Assembly: GCA_014380965.1 (NCBI GenBank)
Contig: JACMIV010000037.1
Coordinates: 1 to 7,173 of the forward strand
Direction: 5' to 3'
From: Rhizobiaceae bacterium
GTDB taxonomy: Bacteria > Pseudomonadota > Alphaproteobacteria > Rhizobiales > Rhizobiaceae
Length of the DNA: 7,173 nucleotides
The position numbers and the translations under genes are program-made. A model generated the notes under the pieces. It was not told where the DNA came from, ran no database searches, and was given only the letters and a program-made list of their open reading frames with translations. Of this stretch, positions 1 to 4,917 are shown one piece after another (the stretch's first letter is position 1; each line of letters starts with the position of its first letter).

Positions 1-1
1 C

Positions 2-358
2 CTCGGCTCGACGGCAGGCAGCGATGTCGGCGGCTCGAGCAGCGGCCAGGGCATCACGGGCGGCCTCAATTCAAGTGGCGCGGGGAGCACGGATGTTCTC
101 GGTAACCAGTCCGTCGTCCCGTCGAACGTCGACTCGATCGCGCGATCGGGCAATGCCGGCGCCGCGACGGGTCTTGGTGGAACCGGCCGCAGCGGTGCTG
201 GAGGCAGCAACGAGGTCGAGCAGCCGCTTTCTCGTTCCGGTGCTGGAAGCCCGGCGGAATACGACATCCGACAGCCCGGCGTCGGCGTGGACCTTCAATC
301 CATCCGAGGCGCCCTTGCGGCCGACCCCAGCGCAACGCCGAAGCCGAACGGGGATTGA
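2..358 (+). CDS. 3' end of an unrecognised Gly/Ser-rich protein (partial)
   Basis: The frame starting at base 2 is open from the window edge to a TGA at 356-358, giving 118 residues with no start codon in the window, so the 5' end lies outside. The protein is very rich in Gly, Ser and Ala, with short recurring patterns such as GGSSSG, GGTGRSGAGGSN and RSGAGSP, and ends in a more mixed tail of about 35 residues (from AEYDIRQPG to PKPNGD). Third codon positions are mostly G or C, like the genuine genes nearby, which argues for real coding. The two overlapping minus-strand frames and the other plus-strand frame give Arg-rich nonsense. I recognise no domain. The low-complexity composition suits a disordered linker or a surface or secreted protein, but that is inference. 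It runs convergently towards ureB, with 71 nt between the two stop codons. Confidence 0.6.
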   Translation, partial: LGSTAGSDVGGSSSGQGITGGLNSSGAGSTDVLGNQSVVPSNVDSIARSGNAGAATGLGGTGRSGAGGSNEVEQPLSRSGAGSPAEYDIRQPGVGVDLQSIRGALAADPSATPKPNGD

Positions 359-375
359 AACGAAATGGGCTCAGG

Positions 376-391
376 ACGGCCTTTCGGCCGT
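376..391 (-). terminator. Stable hairpin between convergent genes, possible terminator
   Basis: There is a perfect 6-bp inverted repeat, ACGGCC and GGCCGT, around four bases. Read on the minus strand the loop is GAAA, a GNRA-type tetraloop that stabilises RNA hairpins, and it is followed by the T-containing stretch ATTTCGTTTC some 10 nt later. On the plus strand the loop is TTTC with no following T run. It lies between the stop of the partial gene and the stop of ureB, so it could end transcription of ureJ-ureB. The lack of an immediate T tract keeps confidence low. Confidence 0.4.
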
Positions 392-415
392 GAAGCCCCC
401 CGTGGTTTCGTCACC

Positions 416-447
416 GTCATGGGCACTCGTCAAAGAGCGCCCATGAC
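416..447. terminator. 13-bp inverted repeat overlapping the ureB stop codon
   Basis: The arms 416-428 and 435-447 pair over 13 positions with a single mismatch in DNA (A425 opposite C438). On the minus-strand transcript that position is a G-U wobble, so the RNA forms an unbroken 13-bp stem with the six-base loop UUUGAC. The ureB stop codon (432-430) lies inside this loop and the last ureB codons form one arm. No T run follows on the minus strand; on the plus strand only CTTTCC follows. It may be a terminator or 3' mRNA-protecting structure for ureJ-ureB, or a bidirectional terminator. The structure is clear, its role is inferred. Confidence 0.5.
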
Positions 448-735
448 CTTTCCGTTGAAACCGTAGACCTTACGCTCCCCTCGAAGTGGAACGAGCGTCA
501 CCTCCCGCGTCTGGCCGGGTTCGAAGCGGACGGCGGTTCCGGCCGCGATATCGAGCCTTTGTCCACGGGCGACCTCACGGTCGAAGGCGAGGGCAGAATT
601 GGTCTCGGCGAAATGATAGTGGGAGCCGACCTGGATCGGGCGGTCTCCGGTGTTGGACACTTCGACCGTCGTCGCGACTGCGCCCTCGTTGAGGATGATC
701 TCGCCGGGCAACGTGGTGATTTCGCCGGGGACCAT
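430..735 (-). CDS. ureB: Urease subunit beta
   Basis: This encodes the 101-residue beta subunit of nickel urease, the cytoplasmic enzyme that hydrolyses urea to ammonia and carbamate. It packs against the catalytic alpha subunit (UreC) and has no active-site residues of its own. Family hallmarks are all present: N-terminal [14 protein letters not shown] (11-18), [17 protein letters not shown] (26-42), the N-S-ALAFDR segment and the C-terminal [14 protein letters not shown]. Length matches the usual 101-105 residues of separate UreB proteins, so it is intact. The ATG at 735-733 was chosen because the family begins at this MxPGEI motif; only 5 nt separate it from the ureJ stop, implying cotranscription and probably translational coupling. 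Normally ureC follows directly, but here the next gene is convergent and unrelated. The stop codon is embedded in a strong hairpin. Confidence 0.95.
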   Translation of the reverse strand: MVPGEITTLPGEIILNEGAVATTVEVSNTGDRPIQVGSHYHFAETNSALAFDREVARGQRLDIAAGTAVRFEPGQTREVTLVPLRGERKVYGFNGKVMGAL

Positions 736-740
736 GACCG

Positions 741-1328
741 TCACCCCGCCATCAGGGCAAGGCCAGCAAGGGCCGTACCCAGGCCCGCGACCCGCGAAAG
801 CGAAGATGCCGAACGGTTGGCCGAGCCCGCGGACTGCCCAAGGCCAAGACCCACTCCAGCCATATGCAGGAACGCCGTCGCCACAAGGAAGCCGAGCCCG
901 AACTGAAACGCGCCGGCAATGCCGAGCTCGCCCGCATGGGCATGTCCATGAAGCAGCGCGAAGGCTCCGACCACCGCAGCGCTCGCTGGCACCGGCAGCC
1001 TCGCGGCGACCGCGACGAGGAGGCCGAGGACGACAACGGAGGCGAGAATTCCCGGCTCCACGAAGGGCAATGCCATTCCGCCGAGCCCGAGCGCGAAGCC
1101 AAGCGCCATCGTGCCGACGAAGGCTGCTGGAACCACGAAAACGGCGCGGCCACCCATCTGCGCCGCCCAAAGCCCGACGGCCACCATCGCCAGAACATGG
1201 TCGAGGCCGAAGACCGGGTGCGACAGCCCGGCCAGCAAGGAGCCGTGCGCTTCCGGATCGAGATGAGCGAAGGCGGGAGCAGCTCCTGCCAAGAGCGTTG
1301 CGGCGGCGATGGTGAAATGTCTGAACAT
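741..1328 (-). CDS. ureJ: HupE/UreJ family membrane protein, probable nickel transporter
   Basis: This is a 195-residue integral membrane protein of the HupE/UreJ family. These proteins are linked to hydrogenase or urease operons and are thought to import nickel for the metalloenzyme. Residues 1-21 look like a cleavable signal peptide ending AFA, so the mature protein would start with His22. The family motif [20 protein letters not shown] (37-56) is present, and a second His motif, HGHAHAGEL (127-135), lies in a later membrane segment. Hydrophobic stretches suit about six membrane spans. The ATG at 1328-1326 is preceded by GAGGGA (1337-1332), only 3 nt away, a short but usable spacing, and it places the signal peptide at the N-terminus. 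ureB follows after 5 nt. A separate promoter is likely, because an opposing gene lies between this unit and ureA. Nickel as substrate is inferred from family and context. Confidence 0.9.
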   Translation of the reverse strand: MFRHFTIAAATLLAGAAPAFAHLDPEAHGSLLAGLSHPVFGLDHVLAMVAVGLWAAQMGGRAVFVVPAAFVGTMALGFALGLGGMALPFVEPGILASVVVLGLLVAVAARLPVPASAAVVGAFALLHGHAHAGELGIAGAFQFGLGFLVATAFLHMAGVGLGLGQSAGSANRSASSLSRVAGLGTALAGLALMAG

Positions 1329-1442
1329 CTGTCCCTCGTTTGGTCGACCTGCGGCACGGCATGTCGCGTGCCATGGGCGCCCGGAATTGGGTCACGCCCG
1401 GTGTGACGGCGCAGTCGGCGAGCCTTCTGCGCTGCACGCTCC

Positions 1443-1471
1443 ACTGTGGAAGACCGGAACCCCGCTGTCAA
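1443..1471 (-). promoter_or_regulatory. Candidate promoter for ureJ-ureB
   Basis: On the minus strand a perfect -35 hexamer TTGACA (1471-1466) is followed after 17 nt by CACAGT (1448-1443), which matches the -10 consensus at three of six positions. Alphaproteobacterial housekeeping promoters often keep TTGACA and have weak -10 boxes. Transcription would begin near 1436 and leave a leader of about 108 nt before ureJ. The -35 box lies in the centre of an imperfect inverted repeat (1456-1480), as an operator might. Predicted by eye only. Confidence 0.3.
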
Positions 1472-1480
1472 AGCGGTTCC
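1456..1480. repeat. Imperfect inverted repeat over the candidate -35 box
   Basis: GGAA (1456-1459) pairs with TTCC (1477-1480) and CCGCT (1462-1466) pairs with AGCGG (1472-1476), leaving a two-base bulge (1460-1461) and the loop GTCAA. It surrounds the TTGACA of the candidate ureJ promoter. It may be an operator or a chance palindrome. Confidence 0.35.
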
Positions 1481-1538
1481 AGTTCGAAGGGTCTCGGTCA
1501 CGCACGCAAGAACGCCCTGACAAAAGCGCTCGGTCGAT

Positions 1539-1555
1539 AAAGTTCTCTGAACTTT
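1539..1555. promoter_or_regulatory. Perfect palindrome AAAGTTC-TCT-GAACTTT, candidate operator
   Basis: Two perfect 7-bp arms are separated by three bases, giving a 17-bp palindrome in the most AT-rich part of the divergent intergenic region. This size and symmetry suit the binding site of a dimeric helix-turn-helix regulator. A weak plus-strand -35-like CTGACA (1517-1522) lies just upstream. No regulator gene is in the window, and the identity of any binding protein is unknown. Confidence 0.35.
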
Positions 1556-1586
1556 TAGAGGCCGATCGAAACCGTCTCCTGTCATG

Positions 1587-1613
1587 ATGGGCACGACTTC
1601 GAAAGATGCCCAT
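1587..1613. repeat. Inverted repeat ATGGGCA/TGCCCAT upstream of the small secreted-protein gene
   Basis: Perfect 7-bp arms (1587-1593 and 1607-1613) flank a 13-nt spacer that itself contains the palindrome TTCGAA. In a plus-strand transcript it would form a hairpin about 60 nt before the start codon at 1672. It shares the GTCATG...GGGCAC context with the hairpin at the ureB stop. Its role is unknown. Confidence 0.35.
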
Positions 1614-1659
1614 GCCCCGTTTGGTAGAGGGTCGCCGGAACGTCCGGAATGCCGAGCAA

Positions 1660-1665
1660 AGAAGG
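1660..1665 (+). promoter_or_regulatory. Ribosome binding site that sets the start of the small secreted-protein gene
   Basis: AGAAGG lies 6 nt before the ATG at 1672. This favours that start over the in-frame ATG at 1606, which would add 22 polar residues in front of the signal peptide. Confidence 0.6.
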
Positions 1666-1671
1666 TTCGCC

Positions 1672-1899
1672 ATGATCGCGACTGCCCTCTCCCGCATCAC
1701 TCTTCTTCCCCTCCTCGTCGCCACCGTCCTCCTCGGCGCAGCGCCAGCGGGATCGAAAGTCCCAAGCTTCATCCGCACCGCGACCATCGACGGCGTCCGG
1801 GGCCCGGTCTACTACTCCCCGATCGACCGCCGCTTCCATCCGATCGCGTCTCGAACGATCACCGCCGCGGTGGAGCGCGTCGCCACGAACCTCAACTGA
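1672..1899 (+). CDS. Small putative secreted protein, function unknown
   Basis: The 75-residue product begins with a typical signal peptide: an Arg at position 8, a hydrophobic core LLPLLVATVLLGAA (11-24), and a likely cleavage after about residue 24-27. The mature part of about 50 residues is basic, contains GPVYYSP (44-50) and DRRFHP (52-57), and has no cysteines or known motif. The ATG at 1672 was chosen for its ribosome binding site and because it puts the signal peptide at the N-terminus; an ATG at 1606 is in frame but lacks both. The gene runs opposite to the urease genes, sits between ureA and ureJ and ends 27 nt from the ureA stop. I do not recognise the family. Export to the periplasm is inferred from the N-terminus. 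The overlapping minus-strand frame is Arg-rich and unconvincing. Confidence 0.6.
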   Translation: MIATALSRITLLPLLVATVLLGAAPAGSKVPSFIRTATIDGVRGPVYYSPIDRRFHPIASRTITAAVERVATNLN

Positions 1900-1926
1900 C
1901 GCGGTCGTTCCCTGTCCCGGCTGGGG

Positions 1927-2229
1927 CTAGCGGATGGGCTGATGCACGGTGACGAGTTTCGTCCCGTCCGGAAACGTCGCTTCCACCTGCACGTCGTGAA
2001 TCATCTCGGCGATCCCCTCCATCACATCGGCGCGCGTCACGACATGGGCGCCGGCCTCCATCAGGTCGGCGACCGAGCGCCCGTCCCGCGCGCCTTCCAC
2101 CACGAAGTCCGAGATCAGTGCGATCGCTTCGGGATGGTTGAGCTTCACGCCGCGGGCGAGCCTCTTGCGTGCGACTTCGGCCGCCATGGCGACGAGGAGC
2201 TTGTCTTTTTCGCGGGGCGTCAACTGCAT
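1927..2229 (-). CDS. ureA: Urease subunit gamma
   Basis: This encodes the 100-residue gamma subunit of nickel urease, which with UreB and UreC forms the cytoplasmic (UreABC)3 enzyme. The protein is full length and matches the family throughout: [12 protein letters not shown] at the N-terminus, [18 protein letters not shown] (26-43), [13 protein letters not shown] (45-57) and the C-terminal [20 protein letters not shown]. The ATG at 2229 is the standard family start; the preceding ribosome binding site is weak. It lies 26 nt after the ureD stop and is probably translated from the same transcript as ureD and the urt genes. In many rhizobia the next genes in the same direction are ureJ, ureB and ureC; here an opposing small gene follows and converges on ureA, so ureA is the last gene of this operon. 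Confidence 0.96.
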   Translation of the reverse strand: MQLTPREKDKLLVAMAAEVARKRLARGVKLNHPEAIALISDFVVEGARDGRSVADLMEAGAHVVTRADVMEGIAEMIHDVQVEATFPDGTKLVTVHQPIR

Positions 2230-2255
2230 CGGCGGGCACTTTCACGAACAACGGA

Positions 2256-3071
2256 TCAGGTCGACCATACGCGCGGAAGCGGTCGCTTCGCCAGCTTTGA
2301 GAGAAGCGGAACCAGTCGCTTGCGCAGCGAGAACCCATCGTCGGCGACGAGCCGGATGAGGACAAGGCCGTCGAACACGCTGGCCCCGCCCGCCGGCCCG
2401 AGAAGGGCCCTCGCCGCGTCGAGAACGGCCTCCACGTCCGGAGCCTGCAGGAGAATCGTCGAGAACGCTCTGGCGCCGCCGAGGCTTGCAGTCGAGGCCG
2501 CGATGCGCTCGATTTCACCGTCGAACCGAAGATCGTCCGCGTGGACGAGCCGTCCATCCCGCCGAATGCGCCACCGGTCGCGGAAGAGACCGCGCCGGAC
2601 GCGTTCCCCCATCAGCGTCCGGCCGAGGATGACGCTTTCGACAAGGAGAAGCCGGCTCGATGCCGCGCAGTCGATCTCGATATGGCGCGACAGGGCGCCG
2701 CCGTCGAAGAGGATGGTCTCCTGCGGCAGATAGGCGAGGTCTGCGCCCTTTCCGACCGAGATCGACGTCCGCATCCGCGCCTCGCCGCTTGCTGCCCGGT
2801 AGACGCGCTCGCAGGCCTGCGTGGTGATGGATAGGCTTGCCCCCGCCTCGAGCGAGAACGACTGCTCCAGCCGATCGCCGCCCGTCAGGCCGCCGGACGA
2901 ATTGATCAGAATGGCCTCGGCGCCCGGATCCCGCTCTGCATATTGCGAGACATCGCCGAAGACGGTTGGAAACCGGAGCTTCAGGCAGCCCGCCTGATGC
3001 AGGCGGGCAAGACGCGTCCGACCAGCGGTCAGCCGGAAGTCGGCCACCGCACGTCCCTTGGCCCTCTGCAT
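2256..3071 (-). CDS. ureD: Urease accessory protein UreD
   Basis: UreD (UreH in some species) is a cytoplasmic scaffold that binds apo-urease and, with UreF and UreG, helps place nickel and CO2 in the active site. The 271-residue protein has the usual family length and landmarks: GRTRLARLHQAGCLKLRFP (17-35), INSSGGLTGGDRL (56-68), ITTQACERVYR (82-92), AYLPQETILFDGG (113-125) and the RDRWRIRRDGRLVHADD region (164-180). The start was placed at ATG 3071 because the family begins close before the GRTRLARL segment. The frame is open further upstream but there it overlaps urtE. No clear ribosome binding site precedes this ATG. The urtE stop is 31 nt upstream and ureA follows after 26 nt, so urea uptake and urease assembly share one transcript. 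Confidence 0.93.
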   Translation of the reverse strand: MQRAKGRAVADFRLTAGRTRLARLHQAGCLKLRFPTVFGDVSQYAERDPGAEAILINSSGGLTGGDRLEQSFSLEAGASLSITTQACERVYRAASGEARMRTSISVGKGADLAYLPQETILFDGGALSRHIEIDCAASSRLLLVESVILGRTLMGERVRRGLFRDRWRIRRDGRLVHADDLRFDGEIERIAASTASLGGARAFSTILLQAPDVEAVLDAARALLGPAGGASVFDGLVLIRLVADDGFSLRKRLVPLLSKLAKRPLPRVWST

Positions 3072-3102
3072 GGCAGGCGCGGCGTCGGCGAGGAGGAGAG
3101 TG

Positions 3103-3798
3103 TCAGACGGTGAGATGCTTGCGAACCTCCGGGCGGTCGAGGTCTTCGGCCTTGCCCTCGAAGACGATCTCGCCGCGATCCATGATGTAGACCTTGTCCG
3201 CAAGTTCGCGGCAGAAGTCGAGATACTGCTCGACGAGGAGGATCGCCAGGCCCGAATGTTCCTTGAGATAGCGGATGGCGCGGCCGATATCCTTGATGAT
3301 CGAGGGCTGGATGCCCTCTGTCGGTTCGTCGAGGACGAGGAGGCCCGGCCGCGTGACGAGCGCCCGCCCGATCGCGAGCTGCTGCTGCTGCCCGCCGGAC
3401 AGATCGCCACCGCGCCGGCCGAGCATGGTCTTCAGCACCGGAAAGAGCTCGAAGACGTGGTCGGGAATGAATTTCTCGCTGCGCTTCAGCGGCGCAAAAC
3501 CCGTCTGCAGGTTCTCCTTCACGGTCAAAAGCGGGAACACCTCGCGTCCCTGCGGCACGAACCCGATGCCGCGCCGCGCCCGCGCATACGGCGCCTCGCG
3601 CCCCAGCACATGACCGTCGAAGGCGATCTCGCCGGACCGGATCGCCTGTTGCCCGACGATCGCCCGGAGGAGACTGGTCTTGCCGACGCCGTTGCGCCCG
3701 AGCACGCAGGTGATTTCGGCCTTGTTCGCCTGCATCGAAACGCTGCGCAGCGCCTGCGCGGCGCCGTAGTAGAGATCGACGTTCGAGACGTTCAGCAT
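3103..3798 (-). CDS. urtE: Urea ABC transporter ATP-binding protein UrtE
   Basis: UrtE is one of two ATPases (LivF-type) that power urea import through UrtB-UrtC at the cytoplasmic face of the inner membrane. The 231-residue protein carries Walker A GRNGVGKT (34-41), the Q-loop Gln83, signature LSGGQQQQLAIGRAL (133-147) and Walker B LLVLDEP (153-159) followed by TEGIQPS, typical of UrtE. The usual H-loop His is replaced by Gln191 (LLVEQ), as is normal in LivF-type subunits. The ATG at 3798 starts directly at the MLNVSNVDLYYG family N-terminus; an in-frame ATG 17 codons upstream adds unrelated residues. An AAGGG-like ribosome site lies just before it. Unlike the other urt junctions, 226 nt with a palindromic repeat separate it from urtD. 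ureD follows after 31 nt. Confidence 0.95.
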   Translation of the reverse strand: MLNVSNVDLYYGAAQALRSVSMQANKAEITCVLGRNGVGKTSLLRAIVGQQAIRSGEIAFDGHVLGREAPYARARRGIGFVPQGREVFPLLTVKENLQTGFAPLKRSEKFIPDHVFELFPVLKTMLGRRGGDLSGGQQQQLAIGRALVTRPGLLVLDEPTEGIQPSIIKDIGRAIRYLKEHSGLAILLVEQYLDFCRELADKVYIMDRGEIVFEGKAEDLDRPEVRKHLTV

Positions 3799-3858
3799 GG
3801 AAGGCGCCCTTTGGAGAGGAGATGTCCACTGCTCGGCAAGGCGCCGCAACCCTGGAAC

Positions 3859-3976
3859 TCGTCATCCCGGACTTGATCCGGGATCCATGCCGAAGGCTGC
3901 ACGCTGCCGATCCGGTTCAGGATTTGCCGTAATCGCGGCCTCGGCATGGATCCCGGCTCGGGGGCCGGGATGACGA
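3859..3976. repeat. Palindromic intergenic repeat (RIME/REP-like) between urtD and urtE
   Basis: Two arms of about 36 nt (3859-3894 and about 3941-3976) are inverted copies: 12 bases match, about seven differ, then about 16 match, including GGGATCCATGCCGA. Each arm also folds on itself: ATCCCGGA (3864-3871) with TCCGGGAT (3877-3884), and ATCCCGGC (3950-3957) with GCCGGGAT (3964-3971). Translated, the element yields pieces like WIPDQVRDD and VIPAPEPGS, seen in spurious ORFs over repeats of many alphaproteobacteria. The two-palindrome design recalls RIME and Bru-RS elements, which are about 105 bp. It sits wholly inside the intergenic gap and breaks no gene. It may stabilise or attenuate the operon mRNA; that is inferred. 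Confidence 0.8.
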
Positions 3977-4024
3977 AGTTGAAAGCGACAACCCTCTCGT
4001 CGCCCCTTCGGGTCGGCAAAACCC

Positions 4025-4912
4025 TCATCGTCCGAGATAAACCTCGACGACGCGGGGATCTGCGCTGACCGCATCGAGCGTCCCTTCCGCCAGCACCGCC
4101 CCTTCGTGCAGACAGGTGACCTTCACGCCGAGCTCGCGCACGAAATGCATGTCGTGCTCGACGACGACGACGGACCGCGTCTTCGCGATGTCCTTCAGAA
4201 GCCTTGCCGTCTCGACCGTCTCGGCATCCGTCATCCCGGCCACCGGCTCGTCCACGAGGAGGAGCTCTGGGTCTTGCGCCAGGAGCATGCCGATCTCCAG
4301 CCACTGCTTCTGTCCGTGGCTGAGGTCGGCCGCCGACATCGCCCGCTTGTCCCAGAGGCGGGTCGTGTCGAGGATTTCCTCGATCTTGCGGGCCTCCGTG
4401 CGTCCGTCGCGGTGAAACAGCGCCGAGACGACGCTGCGTTGCCCGGCCATCGCGAGGCGCAGATTGTCCTCGATCGTGTGGCTCTCGAAGACGGTCGGCT
4501 TCTGGAACTTGCGCCCGATCCCCATCGAGGCGATGTCGGCCTCGTCGTGCTGGGTGAGATCGACGGTGCCCTTGAAGTAGACGTCGCCCTTGTCGGGCTT
4601 GGTCTTGCCGGTGATGATGTCCATCATCGTCGTCTTGCCGGCACCGTTCGGGCCGATGATCGCCCGCATCTCGCCGCGCGCGATGACGATCGAGAGCCCG
4701 TTGATCGCCTTGAAGCCGTCGAACTGCTTGGTCACGCCGTCGAGATAGAGCAGCGTCTCCGTGCGGGCCACGCTGCCCGCCGGCGCGGCGTGTGCCGCGC
4801 TCGCGCGCATCGTGGCGTAAGGGTGTGGCGAGACCACCGTGTTCATCCTGCCTGCCGTCGTTTCGCCGTGGTGCGGATCATCGGTTGGCGGCACCGTCGC
4901 ATGAACGTTCAT
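4025..4912 (-). CDS. urtD: Urea ABC transporter ATP-binding protein UrtD
   Basis: UrtD is the LivG-type ATPase of the urea importer, partner of UrtE. The 295-residue product has Walker A GPNGAGKT (87-94), the UrtD-type signature LSHGQKQWLEIGMLLAQ (197-213), Walker B LLLVDEP (217-223) followed by VAGMTDAET, and the H-loop His253 in VVVEHDMHFVRELG. The ATPase domain starts at about residue 52 (ETLLYLDGVTKQF). Usual family members are near 250 residues, so about 45 residues are extra at the N-terminus; this part is rich in His, Pro, Ala and Thr and looks disordered. The ATG at 4912 has a good ribosome binding site and lies 5 nt after the urtC stop; later in-frame ATGs at Met23 and Met35 would give a more typical length. 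The long open frame further upstream is a shadow over urtC. Confidence 0.94.
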   Translation of the reverse strand: MNVHATVPPTDDPHHGETTAGRMNTVVSPHPYATMRASAAHAAPAGSVARTETLLYLDGVTKQFDGFKAINGLSIVIARGEMRAIIGPNGAGKTTMMDIITGKTKPDKGDVYFKGTVDLTQHDEADIASMGIGRKFQKPTVFESHTIEDNLRLAMAGQRSVVSALFHRDGRTEARKIEEILDTTRLWDKRAMSAADLSHGQKQWLEIGMLLAQDPELLLVDEPVAGMTDAETVETARLLKDIAKTRSVVVVEHDMHFVRELGVKVTCLHEGAVLAEGTLDAVSADPRVVEVYLGR

Positions 4913-4917
4913 CGCCG

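Larger units (their letters stand above)
1329..1671. other. Divergent intergenic region between ureJ and the small secreted-protein gene
   Basis: About 343 nt hold no credible gene; the long frames crossing it on the minus strand are Arg-rich and run through the neighbouring genes out of frame. The region separates two divergently read genes, so it should carry promoters in both directions. It has several inverted repeats: GGCACG/CGTGCC at 1353-1372, an imperfect stem at 1456-1480, a perfect 7-bp palindrome at 1539-1555, a 7-bp pair at 1587-1613 and CCGGA/TCCGG at 1635-1647. The stretch 1537-1557 is the most AT-rich part. I found no recognisable riboswitch consensus and no tRNA. Confidence 0.6.

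Noticed and set aside
24..446. Plus-strand open frame of 140 codons over the partial gene and the ureB end
   Set aside because: Its product is Arg/Ser/Pro-rich, and it overlaps the more credible frame that begins at base 2 and the end of ureB.
1456..1478. GGAAC...GTT as an EcfG-type general stress promoter
   Set aside because: The spacing is 15 nt, shorter than usual, and the match follows from the inverted repeat itself.
752..1594. Minus-strand 280-codon frame that starts far upstream of ureJ
   Set aside because: Through the ureJ region it reads in a different frame from the recognisable HupE sequence, so it is a shadow.
1329..1671. Cobalamin or other riboswitch upstream of ureJ
   Set aside because: The only likeness is a short CCACTG on the wrong strand, within a small palindrome; no conserved core or order of boxes is visible.
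1392..1787. Minus-strand open frame of 131 codons across the ureJ upstream region
   Set aside because: The product is Arg-rich with no domain and overlaps the small secreted-protein gene on the other strand, which has a signal peptide and ribosome site.
3862..4304. Short frames in the urtD-urtE gap
   Set aside because: Their sequence comes from the palindromic repeat and, for the longer one, from the antisense or shifted frame of urtD.
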